Shown piece by piece: positions 46,970 through 58,207 of a DNA stretch of 64,000 bases; the first letter of the stretch is position 1, and every line of letters starts with the position of its first letter. Made by a program: the position numbers and the translations under genes. This DNA is from Anaspis maculata (taxonomy: Eukaryota; Arthropoda; Insecta; Coleoptera; Scraptiidae), in contig OX421963.1 in NCBI GenBank assembly GCA_949128115.1, positions 4,650,001 through 4,714,000 of the forward strand, in the 5' to 3' direction. The notes under the pieces are model-generated. The model saw only the letters and a list, made by a program, of their open reading frames with translations, was not told the DNA's origin and searched no databases.

Positions 46970-47859
46970 TTGAACAACAAAAAAAAAACTAATCACTATT
47001 TGTTTTCTTTCGAAACGAAATTAATTCGGCGAGCCGAAATCGAACAAAGGATGTCCCAGAAACTACCTACGGAGGATGCACCACTTGAGCCGGGCCTGCA
47101 GCATAACAATGCAGATCCGACGACAGGAGAGAAAGGGGTTGACGACAGGGACGGAGTCAGTACAACGGCGGTGGATTCGAGTGAAATTGCTGCGATTCTT
47201 TTGGAACTGTTACGGCGGGCAGCGCACACAAATCAACCATCAAATTTTCCCAAATTCCACACGGACGACCGTCAAATTCCACTGGTTTTTCTCTCAAAAC
47301 TGGAGCGATATTTTGAAAACCAAGGTATCAAAGAAGACGATAGAAAACTGAAAATCTCTCTCGAAGCGATGCAGGGAGCACCGAGACGATGGGCGAACAT
47401 ATTTTTCCACGAGTGGAAAACGTACAGCGACTTCCGTAGCCAGTTTATCTCTCGTTATTGGCCGGAAAGCAAGCAACGAGGAATTCGAAAGCAGATTCGC
47501 GATGGCGTATATGATTCCAAAAATGGCAATAATCTTTCGACTATTTTGCAAAAATGGTTGAACTAGCAAGTTTTCTGACGACGTCAATTCCGGAAAAGTC
47601 GCTCGTGCAGGAATTGAGATATCACTTCCCAGTAAACATCCAACAGCTATGGATTGTAAGCGGATGCGAATCCATATCGAAAACTGGAGCCTTACTACAG
47701 AAGTTAGAAGATGCTGTGCAAAATTCAAGAGATGTCATCACATCGGAAGTTGAACCACGGAGGGAGCCAACGAATTTCGATAGTTTGGACGACTCTATTT
47801 CTTCAGAACCACCTAGGAAGCGACGTCGACGACGTGGACGGACTCTCGCGAGGATCTAA
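46970..47859 (+). pseudogene. gag of the LTR retrotransposon, one frameshift
   Basis: The first frame (46970-47566) can start at 46970 or, more plausibly, at the ATG at 47051 ahead of the acidic N-terminal region. Its core (KFHTDDRQIPLVFLSKLERY, WANIFFHEWKTYSDFRSQFI, SRYWPESKQRGIRKQI) is a retrotransposon gag capsid-type region. It is interrupted at a five-A run at 47550-47554; the continuation to 47859 is in the -1 frame and ends in a basic tail PRKRRRRRGR. Total length is ~270-300 aa. No CCHC knuckle is seen; the basic tail may bind RNA. The A-run does not form a canonical slippery heptamer in phase, so an indel is more likely than programmed shifting. Confidence 0.75.
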
Positions 47860-48323
47860 CTGAAAGTGGCCTAAGGATCGAGGACACCAGATCCAATTCA
47901 CGTAAAGTTATGTTAATTAAATTTTATTAGACAATGGAACTTAGCGTCGTTGAATTTCAGATAAATCCTGGGGACTAGTGAGACTCGGGACAACTCAGAT
48001 CAACGTGGACAACTGAGAAGAATTTCGCCTAAAGGATCGAAGACCCTGCGGAAATGAAGATTCGAGGAATACTCGCGTAGTTTTAAATTTATTGCCTAGG
48101 GGTTTTATGTCTCATACGACTTTCCTCTCTGCAGGGGTTTCCCATTCAAGTAACTGGGGTTTTACTCTGCAGCCCAAAACAAAAGGCTGTTCTTGTTTAT
48201 AACTATAAGCTGAAAATTTGTATGTTAATCTGTTCAATTTAAATTTAACGAAGTAGCCTAGACTAAGGGACGCGAGTGAACTTTTAGTTAGATAGCTCTA
48301 GACTAAAAGTTCAGGGGGGCCTC

Positions 48324-50331
48324 TGTGGCAGAACGGCTTAGAATTATAAAATAAAGGGGAATGAAATATTTAGGAATAAAATTAGCATTACGGGCGATAT
48401 CGCGAAATGAAAAAAATAGGAGAAGGAATGCGAAATATATCGATTTTTGCCGGCCAGCATCGGAGTGACACCGGATGCAAGAAAGATGCAGGCATCGACG
48501 TTGGTAGGCCAGAGGGTTGTGACGGGAGACGGGGTGTGGGAAAATAACATAGGTCCAAGAACAGTGACGCTGGGAGGGGATTCGAGTGGTAAGAGTCGAG
48601 CACGACGGGTGTATTTTGCGGGAAGATAACTAATATTTTTGAAGAAGAATAAATTAAGAAAAGTGCTAAAACACTGTGATAGATTTGTAGTAAATCAGTG
48701 ACGTGGAAGGAAAACCTTAAGGCAAGTCTGATTTCTATTGTAATCGAATGCGAATGGTTTAAATAAGGTTGAAGTAATTGTTTTGGTTTAAAAAAATGAT
48801 AGTAGGTTTTGTTTGATCTTTTGAACAGCCATGATAAGCGTCAAGCCGATTTGAATTCTTTGTAATTGCTCTGAGCTTTTAAAATGCGGCCCCTTGTTTT
48901 CAGATAACTACCTTCCAGATGCAAGAGAAAGGGTGAAACCTCAGCAACCCTTTTAAGAGATTTGGCTTCCGACAGAGCATGATTTTGTAGACTCTATTAG
49001 CTGAGACAAGCACTAGCAGTATTTATGCAAATCAAATCTGGGCAAAATCTTGATTACGCGTTATGTTCCCTCATAGAATAAGATATGTAACCCTTTCGCG
49101 CGACAAAGAATTTAAAGGCATGAGGCCGAGTTTCCAAAGAGAAACCCCTTGAGTAATGCTAAGAAAATTCAGTGTCGTTCCGAAACACTTCAAGATAAAA
49201 ATGAACGTGACATAAAATTTTGCAGGCTAATTAATTAGAGGCTCATTGCGATGACTTGTACTCCGTATTGTAAATTTGTGTAATGGTATTGAACCTGTAT
49301 GAAACCGAGCTGCTGGATAAGTCTTTAAATTGTAAACTATAGCACCAGCTGGATATAAAATCTATGGACTGTCAACACTCAAATTTTATGTAAATTATTT
49401 GATCAATAATTAAATAATGGCTATAAATTCGAAAGATCAAGACAAAACTTAGTGAACAACAATCTCTCTCTAAGTACAATTAAACCGTAAAGATTTCTCT
49501 TCGTACCAGGGTGAATGGGAGAAAGGGGAGAAAGGGTTGAACAAAAACTGGAAAAAGGATAAGTAAATTAGGCAGGGAATTGCACTCAAGTAAACTAGGA
49601 AATGGCTTCACCCATAATTCTGAAAATTAGGAAGAATGAGAACGGAATTAATTTGCAAGGGTTGAACAAATTAATCGTAGGATTGCACACGGTATTAGGA
49701 TGTACTTTTCTTTCAGAAACCGAATGTAAGCCGAATAAAACAATTCCGAACGCTAGCTGAACGTCAGCACGTCAGGAAATTATAAAATAAATAATTAAGG
49801 TGAATTTAATTAATTTGGCGATGATTGATTAACTTGTAATAAAATTGAGGTGTGGTTAAATGACTTTGTTTATTTTTTCAATGTTTATTCAATTCATTCC
49901 CTTTAAAAAGAACGTGGGGTTACTACTAGAGTAGGCTTGAGGTATTAGTACGACGTGAAGTTGAGGTAGGTGTAATTGATTTAAATAACTCAGGTAAAGG
50001 TAAAATAAAATCTACGGCACAACGAAATATGACTTAGGGTAATTAGACGCATCACAGCTTAATTAATTTAATGTAGAGAAGGGGGGGTATCACAAAAAAG
50101 GGGCCGGTGACGAGGATTATTACAAAATGTTACCGTGAGGTTGGGATGTTACAAAATAGTTGTCGTGACGCAGAACGTTACAAATGGTTACCGTGATGAC
50201 CAGAATCTTACAGAATAGTGTCCGGTGATCAGAATTTTACAGTTGGTGCCGCAGTGACCAAAGAACTTACAAATGGTGCTCGGTGACTCAGGATTGTTAC
50301 AGTAGGTGCCATGACTTTAGGATAATTTACA
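48324..50331 (+). repeat. 3' LTR, 2008 bp
   Basis: Begins TGTGGCAGAACGG directly after the polypurine tract and ends TTTACA, followed by the GTAT target duplication and resumed piggyBac sequence. It differs from the 5' LTR at about six sites. Confidence 0.95.
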
Positions 50332-50965
50332 GTATAGAGTTTATACTTATTTGGTTTTGTCCTGATTTTGTTTCGTGCCTGAATTATATATTTTTTGATC
50401 AAGCGATGCCATTTCATTCGTAAAATATCAACCATTCGAATTTAATTTGTTGTTTTTCGACTATTCAAGTTTTTTGAAGATTTTGATGTATATGAGATGT
50501 CTTTTATATTGTACTTCCTAATTATATACATGCAATCGATTCTTCATAGTCGCGTAGTTTATTTCTAACGTTTTCAATATGCGGTCCGTGGGACCGCACG
50601 ACGGTGGTTACGCGCAGATTTTTCACGACGCCAGTCAAGGGTTAAATACGGCTTAATAAATATTTATTTGCATCCACCAAGCGGAGTGTTCTGATAGCGT
50701 TGAAATACCTTGTTTCCTGTTATTTAATATTTTGTTATAATTACAAAACATCAGTTTGATGATGTTTCATCAATAAGAAACGTGAATAATAATAAGCGAT
50801 TCGATTATTGAGCGGTAACGATAGAATATTAACTATGAATAATATGATCTAAATTAGTTCTTATAGGTAATTTTATGCATTATTGCTGGCTATAGATGAT
50901 TCTGCCAAATCATCATAAAACATAATAAATCCATTATCAATAGCTAATAATTCGTTTGATAAATA

Positions 50966-51652
50966 CAGGGTGATTCAAAGTGTCGGACCACCTTGATGGT
51001 GCATGATATGCAGGTATAGTACAGTACTGGGAAGTTGTTTTAAAGATTCTAGGCTTTTTAATTTTGAAGTTATGGAGGTACAAAATTTGATTTTTCGATT
51101 TCTTCTATTTTCGTTGTTTCAAAAAATTTTAGCAAAGACTCCATTACATATAGTGAAACAATGGATTCGAAAAATCAACCTCTGAATCTGTATTAAATTT
51201 CTGTTTTCTATACAGGTTGAATCATAAACTATTCTGTTTTCTATACAGGTTGAGTCATAAACTACAAAAATTCAGTAAGTTTTCCTAAGAAACCAGAAGC
51301 AAAGAATTTTATAAAATCGAACTGTGTTTTATTGTGCTCTACATAGGATATGGGACTGTTTGCAGGCACTTTTGGAAAAAAATAATTTCCAAGATTCATG
51401 ACTCACCCTTTATACAAAAGAGAAATTCATCACAGATTTAGAGGTTGATTTCTGGCACTCATTGTTTTTCCATAAACAGTTCACCAAAATCTTTCAAAAC
51501 AACGAAAATATAAGCGATCGAAGAACCAACTTTTGTTCCTCCACAACTTTAAAACTGGAAGACATTGAGATCTTTTCAACAACTTTTCAGCACTCTACTA
51601 CACCTCTACATTACGCACTTTCAAGATGGTCCGACATTTTTGAGTCACCCTG
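50966..51652. mobile_element. Nested CAGGGTGATTC foldback in copy B
   Basis: Ends CAGGGTGATTCAAAGTGTCG and CAGGGTGACTCAAAAATGTC (complement of the right end), with TA on both sides. The inner AAGGGTGAGTCATG element is present as its complement, and the GACTCA-ending segment is duplicated (about 51209-51265). The same nested order is found in copies A and C, so this insertion predates amplification of the family or forms part of it. Confidence 0.75.
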
Positions 51653-52322
51653 TATGGATAAATTTGCTTTTCTTCAACGAGATACTGGACAATGAATGAC
51701 ATGGGATGATACGACACAAATGACACCATGCACGAATAATGGCGCCGGGTGGAAATCTCTCACCCCACCAACGCATTACATTGGCAATAATAAATAATAA
51801 TATCCGAAGATACTCTAGTGATTGAATTCAATGAGGGCGACTTAGCGATTGTTTATAAATAATGCACAGTTATTATTGGGGAATAAATGGTGCCAAAGTG
51901 AAGTGAACATAGGTATATTGTTGGTTAAGAACAGGTGATTGTCCGCCAATATGTATTTGTTTATAGTGATCAAACCGGCTCAATCACAAACAAAATGTGC
52001 AATTTGGATGTAATAAATCATTTTGTGGGAAAGTTTGACTAATATTTGATACGGAATAATATATTCATTGAATCTTATGAACTCTTATGAACAACTGGCA
52101 TAATAAGCTCCTTGGTTATAATGAATAAGTGATTTTAAAATAATTATTTGATGTAAACGACATATGGTGACATATACTTTGTTATAGTATTTGTTATTGA
52201 ATTGGTACGAAACAAGCATTTATTACCTATAAATGAAACTTTTCGGGACGGGAGTTCGGCGCGCGCTCTTGCCGTGATAACACGTACAGTGACCCTATTG
52301 TTTACTTTGTGCTGGTAGCGAA

Positions 52323-53159
52323 ATGCCCAAAAACTCACAGAAGGAGAAAAGGAAGAGACCCGAACCCAGCGACTCAAACTCCTCTCCAGACACAATTTCC
52401 AATAGAAGCAAGAAGACTGCGAGAGTCCCGGAAATAGTCGCAGCAGAAAGAGAAATGGCCACTAGCGCGGACTTCGAAGACCTTAGAAATCTCCTGAAAA
52501 CTGTTATAGAAGAGATTTCGATAATAAAGAGGAAGGTAGAAGACATCCCCATAATCAGGAAGGAAAATGAAGAGCTGAAGAATTCATTTGATTTAATCAC
52601 TAAGGCGTTGGATTCCAAAGAAAAACAATGGGAAGATACGAAAAAAAATCTGATAACGCGGATCGACCGTTTGGAAAACAAATTAGAATGGATGGAAAAA
52701 AGAAGCAAGCGAGATAACATCGTGATAACTGGACTTACAATGAATAGAGATGCCAACGTCCCGAAATGTGTAGAAGAATTTTTCAATGCAAAACTCCAAA
52801 CTCCCATAAATGTGAAATCCGCATACAAAGTCGGTACAAACAAGAAAGGAGCGAATATTATCGTGGTTGTCTTCAGTAATAGTGACGACAAGTATAACGT
52901 TTTACGTAAAGGTTCAATGCTGAGGGGCACAAACATATACATGAACAACGACTTGAGCGAACGGGAGCGAGAAGTGCAGTTTAAAATGAGAACCAAAGTC
53001 GACCAACTCAGGGGCGAAGGAAAAGTTTGCAAGATTTACTACAGGAAGGTCTTGGTGGATGGTCGGATGTATACATGGAATGATTCACAGGAGACACTAA
53101 CAGGGATGCCACAAGCAAAAAACGAGCTCGCAGGCGAAGGCGGAAATCGCGAAGTCTAG
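52323..53159 (+). CDS. LINE ORF1 protein, 278 aa
   Basis: Intact from ATG to TAG. Residues 1-50 are basic and Ser-rich. Residues ~52-128 form a long heptad coiled coil (expected to trimerise). Residues ~130-205 are an RRM-like domain opening RDNIVITGL, and residues ~206-265 a basic C-terminal domain (LSEREREVQFKMRTKVDQLR). This is the L1-ORF1p-like layout of an RNA-binding chaperone that coats element RNA. Unlike the ORF1 at 7186 it has no PHD finger, and unlike classical Jockey gag it has no CCHC knuckles. An in-phase slippery heptamer lies 12 codons before the stop. The opposite-strand 245-aa frame is a shadow. Confidence 0.88.
   Translation: MPKNSQKEKRKRPEPSDSNSSPDTISNRSKKTARVPEIVAAEREMATSADFEDLRNLLKTVIEEISIIKRKVEDIPIIRKENEELKNSFDLITKALDSKEKQWEDTKKNLITRIDRLENKLEWMEKRSKRDNIVITGLTMNRDANVPKCVEEFFNAKLQTPINVKSAYKVGTNKKGANIIVVVFSNSDDKYNVLRKGSMLRGTNIYMNNDLSEREREVQFKMRTKVDQLRGEGKVCKIYYRKVLVDGRMYTWNDSQETLTGMPQAKNELAGEGGNREV
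53117..53123 (+). promoter_or_regulatory. Candidate -1 ribosomal frameshift site, A AAA AAC
   Basis: The ORF1 codons here are GCA AAA AAC, so the heptamer has the canonical X XXY YYZ phase. A -1 slip makes the next codon CGA at 53123, which is in the ORF2 frame (198 nt, exactly 66 codons, before 53321) and runs without a stop through RRRRRKSRSLGGPND into the endonuclease. ORF1 stops at 53157-53159. Whether a downstream RNA structure exists was not computed. Confidence 0.55.
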
Positions 53160-56100
53160 GTGGCCCGAACGACATTGCTCTCCCGGCAACTGAAGATCTG
53201 AGACTGCTTTTTTGGAATATTCGCGGATGGAACAGTCTTTTCAAACTTGAAAACGAAGAAATACGTGACTTAATAAAAAACAAAGTTCTGTGCTTCTGCG
53301 GAACATTTTTATCATCCGAGTTGAACCGTATTATGTGTCCTTTATTTTTACAAAATTATGTTTTTGTTTGTGAAAATGCAGTTAAAGAAAAGGAACTAGG
53401 GAGGGGAAGTGGCGGGTTGGTTGTGCTGATTGAAAAAGACATTATATTTTCAGACATCAACGGCGACCTATATTATCGAACTTTGGAATCTTGTCGCAAC
53501 TGGATATTCATTCGCTTTAAAAATAAAAATGATTTATTGTATTATGTTGTAGGCCTTGTATATTTGAGACCGAGTTCTGATTTCAAAACTTGCCTCGAGA
53601 TGTTAAATGATACAATTTCCGAAATTCAGGCGATGTTTCCGGATGACGTGTTTGTGGTTGGTGGCGATTTCAATTGCAGGATTGGCGAGGAAAATGGCGT
53701 GGAAGAGCATGTAGTTGCTGGTAATCCTAGTCTCAACTTTTGCAGATCAACACTTGACAGGGTAGTCAAACCAGAGGGGTCATTGCTGGTGAATGTTATG
53801 GAGGATAACGGGTTTCTTGTTTTAAATGGCAGAACAAAGAATGACATCCCGGCACAATTTACGCATATATGCAGATTGGGCAATACAGTAATAGACTTGG
53901 TTTGGGTGAGTGTCAAAGATGCTGCGTATGTCGAGTCGTTTCAGGTGGTAAGTTCTCTCGTGTCGGATCACTATACCTCTCAAGTGAGTCTCAAGACCTG
54001 CTCTGGTTTCAAAGTGCGAAATGATGAATTGGACAGCAAAATCGGGAAGGTTCTAAGGGTTCCAGAGCGTATGAGACAGGCGTTTTCGAACGTAATGTCC
54101 CTCTCACACAGACTTAGTGTTTCAGACAGTAATTCGGATGATCTCTACGCAAATTTTCTTCTAGCTACAAATGAGTGCATGGCTTTTTTGGGACTTTCAA
54201 AGGTTGTAAAGATAAGGAGTAGTGGTGCTTTGTCAAGAAACAGTTGGTTTGATCGTGATTGCAAGGAACAAAAGCGGCTTGTATCACGCTTACTTAAAAT
54301 TTGCAAAAATAATAACTTTGATGCAGAATCGCGAAATACCTAGTTATCTGTTGGAGAAGAAAAAGTACATGACAATCATTTCTTCAAAGAAAAAGGTACA
54401 GAAAGAAAACGTCTTGCAAAAACTCAACAACATAAATAATCAGCAACAGTTCTGGCACGCATACAAGAGTTCATTCACCTTACAGAGGAAACATCCAGAT
54501 AGTAAAATAGAATTCGAGGACTTTGAACAATTTTACAGACACTTTTACACGCATGACACACGTGCAACTGACGTAATAACGGATTTCACAGACGCTAGGC
54601 ATCCCTACCTAGACAAAGACATTTCGACTCACGAATTGCACATAGCAATTTCCCAGGCAAAAACCGGGAAGTCACCGGGCAACGATCGGTTGGGTAACGA
54701 TATATATACAAGGCTTTACCTCTGGACTGGGTCGAATATTTGAAGAAACTGTTCAACTGCATTTTGCACACTGAAGAGACACCACGGGACTGGGGTAAGG
54801 TCCAAATGATACACCTGTATAAAAAGGGAAATCCCAATCAGCCGCAAAACTATCGTCCGATCGCGCTCCTCAACAGTGTTGCCAAGATTTTCACTTATAT
54901 AGTAAACAACAGAATAATGACCTACGCCGAAAGTGCTCGTTTACTCCCAAATAGCCAGAACGGTTTCCGAAAAAATCGTTCTTGCCAGGACAATATTTTT
55001 GTGCTGAACTCAATTTTAAACAATAACTTACGTTTGCCAGGGCGAAGGATATACGCATTTTTCATAGATTTCAAGAAGGCCTTTGACTCAGTCAACCACA
55101 GAATTCTTTGGTCCGAGTTATTTTCTCACGGGGTAAGTGCCAAATTAATAAGGACGATAAAAAGTTTATATGAAAATGCGAACGTATTTTTCCAAGGTGA
55201 CTCTCGCGGTACCGGTGGTATTCCTGTTACAAAGGGTGTATTGCAGGGTGACTGCCTGAGCCCTTCTCTTTCTATTTTATATACTGCGAAACTTGAAGAG
55301 TATCTTTTGCGAAGGGGGGCCAGGGGTGTATCAATGGATTCGGAGCGCGAAGTACTGATGCTTCAATACGCAGATGATATTGTAATGTTTGCTGATTCAC
55401 CTTCCTCTTTGCAAAGATCAATTGGGTATATTTTTTTGTATTGTCAAGAAATGAGGCTACACCTGAACGCGGAAAAGTCTAAGATTTTAGTATTCAGAAG
55501 GGGGGCAAACATCAGACCCGAAAGATTTTTCTTCGACGATAAGGAGATAGAGGTTGTCAGGAGATACGAATATCTGGGGGTGATGTTCTTCTACAATGGG
55601 ACATATAACGAGCATTCAAAATCAGTTGCTAGTAAAGCTAACATTGCGGGGGGCGTGGTGAGGAATATGATTAACAAAAACGGAATCACAAACTGGGAGT
55701 GTATAAGGAAGCTGTATGATAGTGTTGTTGTTCCTTCTTTCACGTACTGTGCTGCAACATGGGGACTTGCATATATAACAGAGCTGGAAAGAATCCAACA
55801 AAAATTTTTCAAGAAAATGTTTCACCTTAAACCAAATACTGCGGGTTATATCGTACGGGTGGAGTTGGGTATCCATGCAATGAAGTTTCGATTGATAAAA
55901 GGAATACTAGCTTATTTGCGAAGGGTAATGGAGATGCCTTCGGACCGTCTTTCTCGTAGAGCTCTAAGTAGACTTGTCTCTCTCCATCAAAGTAACGGTG
56001 CGAAGGAGAAATACAACTGGTTCACGCGTTTCTCAAATTTGCTGTCTTCCTTGAATATTAATATTGCCTGTGGTGAATCTTTCAATAAGGACGAAGTCGA

Positions 56101-56545
56101 AACTATCTTGCGATGCGTGCAGAAGAGGCTGAGCGATCTGGACTGGGACAGTGTTCTTTTATCGGTGAACAATTCGCAGTATAAATTCCTGAATAGAGTT
56201 AACAATCACTATGAGCTTTGTATGAAAGAGATTCCCATGCACCTGAAGCGATTCTTCACGCGGCTTCGACTGACATATCACAATGAAATTCAATTATATG
56301 CGAATGGAATTTCTTACAGAGTCAATACCAATAATGTTTGCCCAATCTGTAACCTCCGGGAAAACGAAACCTTGTCACACATATTATTTGACTGTCCTAT
56401 GTACAGAGAGTTCAGAGGCATGCTTTCTTTGGGGAGCCGGGACCTCCATGACATTCTCTGCACTTGCGAAGGGCATCAAATCTCTAATATTCATAAATTT
56501 CTTTTCAACTGTATGAGGCTGAGGTCTTTCATCCTTAGCGAGTGA
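53123..56545 (+). pseudogene. LINE ORF2: APE endonuclease and reverse transcriptase
   Basis: No ATG precedes the endonuclease in this frame. The domain opens LRLLFWNIRGW near 53200, and has VVGGDFNCRIG near 53655 and the catalytic end SDHYTSQ near 53960. The first segment ends in a stop at 54343. The middle segment is displaced by one base (54330-~54705, with TGKSPGNDRL), and frame 1 returns at a TATATATA run near 54705. Reverse transcriptase follows: NYRPIALLNSVAKIF, NGFRKNRS, FIDFKKAFDSVNH, VLQGDCLSPSLS and YADDIVMF at 55367. The C-terminus has CPICNLRENETLSHILFDCP. The catalytic residues are intact. The two shifts compensate, so one is probably a local indel pair. Confidence 0.88.
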
Positions 56546-56856
56546 TGCCCACTGTATATCGTGTACCACCTCGTCGATCCGGTTTTGATTTTGACGCAGT
56601 CCCCAATCATGGAAACGTCTGCAAATATTTTGTTTTCGTCATCGCTGAAATTTTCCTTTTTTGTTAAGTTACTTGATTTTACTTAAGTTTGGTCTTCTGT
56701 TACTTTTGTTTTTGGGTGGGTTGCTCATGTGGGAGCAGATCTTGAGTTTATTTTGTATTTATGTACCGAACCCTTGCTAAAAACGAACCGTTTATAAGCA
56801 ATAAAATTTATTTATTTATTTATTTATTTATTTAAATGAAACTTTTCTCTCAGTGT

Positions 56857-56947
56857 AGGAGGTCCCAGGAACCCTAATTTTGAAGCTCGCTCTTGCTTCT
56901 TTCAGATAGTATCTATATTCCAGGACTTTTTTAATTATGATTTCCAC
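56857..56947. other. Spacer between copies B and C
   Basis: Ninety bases, starting AGGAGG; copy A is followed by the same hexamer. Nothing else is seen. Confidence 0.4.
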
Positions 56948-57528
56948 ACTGAGAGAAAAGTTTCATTTATAGGTAATAAATACTTGTTTCGTACCAATTT
57001 TATAACAAATACTACAACAAAGTATATGTCACCAATGTCGTTTACATCAAATAATTATTTCAAAATCACTTATTCATTATAACCAAGGGGCTTATTATGC
57101 CAGTTGTTCATAAGAGTTCATAAGATTCAATGAATATATTATTCCGTATCAAATATTAGTCAAACTTTCCCACAAAATGATTTATTACATCCAAATTGCA
57201 CATTTTGTTTGTGATTGAGCCGGTTTATTAACTATAAACAAATACATATCGGCGGACAATCACCTGTTCTTAACCAACAATATACCTGTGTTCACTTCAC
57301 TTTGGCACCATTTATTCCCCAATAATAACTGTGCATTATTCATAAACAATCGCTAAGTCACCCTCAATGAATTGATTCACATATTATTATTCATTATTGC
57401 CAATGTAATGCGTTGGTGGGGTGAGAAATTTCCACCCGGGCGCCATTATTGGTGCACGGTGTCATTTGTGTCGTATCATCCCATGTCATTGTCTAGTATC
57501 CCGTTGAAGAAAGACAAATTTATTTATA

Positions 57529-58207
57529 CAGGATGATTCCAAAATGTCAGACCATCTTGAAGGTGCGTAATGTAGAGGTGTAGTAGAGTGCTGGAAAGTT
57601 GTTGAAAAAATTCTAATGGCTTTCAGTTTTGAAGTTGTGGAGGAACACAAGTTGGTTCTTCGATCGCTTCTATTTTCGTTGTTTCAAAAGATTTTGGTGA
57701 ACTGTTTATGGAGGAACAATGAGTGCCAGAAATCAACCTCTAAATCTGTGATGAATTTCTCTTTTGTATAAAGGGTGAGTCATGAATCTTGGAAATTATT
57801 TTTTTCCAATAGTGCCTGCAAACAGTCCCATATCCTATGTAGAGCACAATGAAACACAATTCAATTTTATAAAATTCTTTGCTCCTGGTTTCTTAGGAAA
57901 ACTGAATTTTTGTAGTTTATGACTCAACCTGTATAGAAAACAGAATGGTTTATGACTCAACCTGTATAGAAAACAGAAACTCGATACAGATTCAGATGTT
58001 GATTTTTCGAATCCATTATTTCACTTTATGTGATGGAGTCTTTGCTAAAATCTTTTGAAACAACGAAAATAGAAGAAATCGAAAAAATCCAATTTTGTAC
58101 CTCCATAACTTCAAAATTAAAAAGCCTAGAACAAACAACTTCCCAGTACTGTACTATACCTGCATATCATGCACCTTCAAGGTGGTCCGACACTTTGAAT
58201 CACCCTG
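57529..58207. mobile_element. Nested CAGGATGATTC foldback in copy C
   Basis: Left end CAGGATGATTCCAAAATGTC and right end (complement) CAGGGTGATTCAAAGTGTCG, TA on both sides. The arms pair through GACCATCTTGAAGGTGC and TTTTGTTGTTTCAAAAGATTTT-type blocks. Confidence 0.75.
57771..57931. mobile_element. Innermost small MITE in copy C
   Basis: Ends AAGGGTGAGTCATGAATCTT and (complement) CAGGTTGAGTCATAAAC, between TA dinucleotides, ~161 bp. The right end GACTCAACCTGTATAGAAAACAG is then repeated in tandem (57921-57980), a duplication also present in copy B but not in copy A. Confidence 0.65.

Larger units (their letters stand above)
43907..48323 (+). mobile_element. gag-only LTR retrotransposon: 5' LTR and internal region
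   Basis: The whole element runs 43907-50331 with GTAT duplicated at 43903-43906 and 50332-50335. This entry covers the 5' LTR (43907-45914) and internal region (45915-48323). The internal part is only ~2.4 kb: a primer-binding-site candidate at 45915, a long leader, a frameshifted gag (46970-47859), and ~450 bp of spacer before a polypurine tract (AGGGGGG at ~48313). No protease, reverse transcriptase or integrase is present, so it must depend on a related element. LTRs this long with so short an interior fit a nonautonomous, possibly Ty3/gypsy-type, element; lineage is inference. Confidence 0.9.
43300..50641 (+). mobile_element. piggyBac derivative (deleted), TTAA target
   Basis: TTAA flanks both ends (43296-43299 and 50642-50645). 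The TIRs are CCCTTAACTGGCGTTGTG left and CCCTTGACTGGCGTCGTG (complement) right. Subterminal palindromic blocks of the type GCGGTCC-TGGGACC occur near each end (43330-43345, 43474-43493 and 50581-50597). Without the LTR retrotransposon, only ~0.9 kb remains. An N-terminal piece (ATG at 43572, then acidic DDPDFEDEV) is joined to a C-terminal piece near 43680 encoding RKTCHHCPSEKGK and, after a frameshift, KKPICLECSRKICLECANN. This is the cysteine-rich tail of piggyBac transposases. The catalytic DDD region is deleted. Confidence 0.9.
52245..56833 (+). mobile_element. Nearly full-length young LINE
   Basis: The 14-bp duplication AAATGAAACTTTTC is at 52231-52244 and 56834-56847, in the terminal region of copy B. 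The element starts GGGACGGGAGTTCGGCGCGC, has a 78-bp 5' UTR, ORF1, ORF2 and a ~290-bp 3' UTR, and ends in a TTTA tetramer tail. The G-rich 5' start and intact ORF1 suggest a complete 5' end. ORF2 carries two compensating frameshifts only. The endonuclease is APE-type and there is no RNase H, so it is in the broad Jockey/CR1 assemblage; the exact clade is not determined. Confidence 0.9.
43224..56856 (-). mobile_element. ACACTGAGAG-family element, copy B, with nested insertions
   Basis: On the plus strand it begins ACACTGAGAGAAAAGATTTC at 43224 and ends CTTTTCTCTCAGTGT at 56856, the reverse orientation of copies A and C. Its own sequence occupies 43224-43299, 50642-52244 and 56834-56856, about 1.7 kb in total. 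The remainder is a piggyBac derivative (43300-50641) with an LTR retrotransposon inside it, and a LINE (52245-56833). It also contains the nested CAGGGTGATTC foldback at 50966-51652. Removing the inserts restores collinearity with copies A and C. Confidence 0.85.

Noticed and set aside
52295..53032. 245-aa minus-strand frame
   Set aside because: It is the antisense of LINE ORF1 and is explained by the codon usage of the coiled coil.
56800..56833. TTTA run as an independent microsatellite
   Set aside because: It sits exactly between the LINE 3' UTR and the target duplication, so it is the LINE tail.
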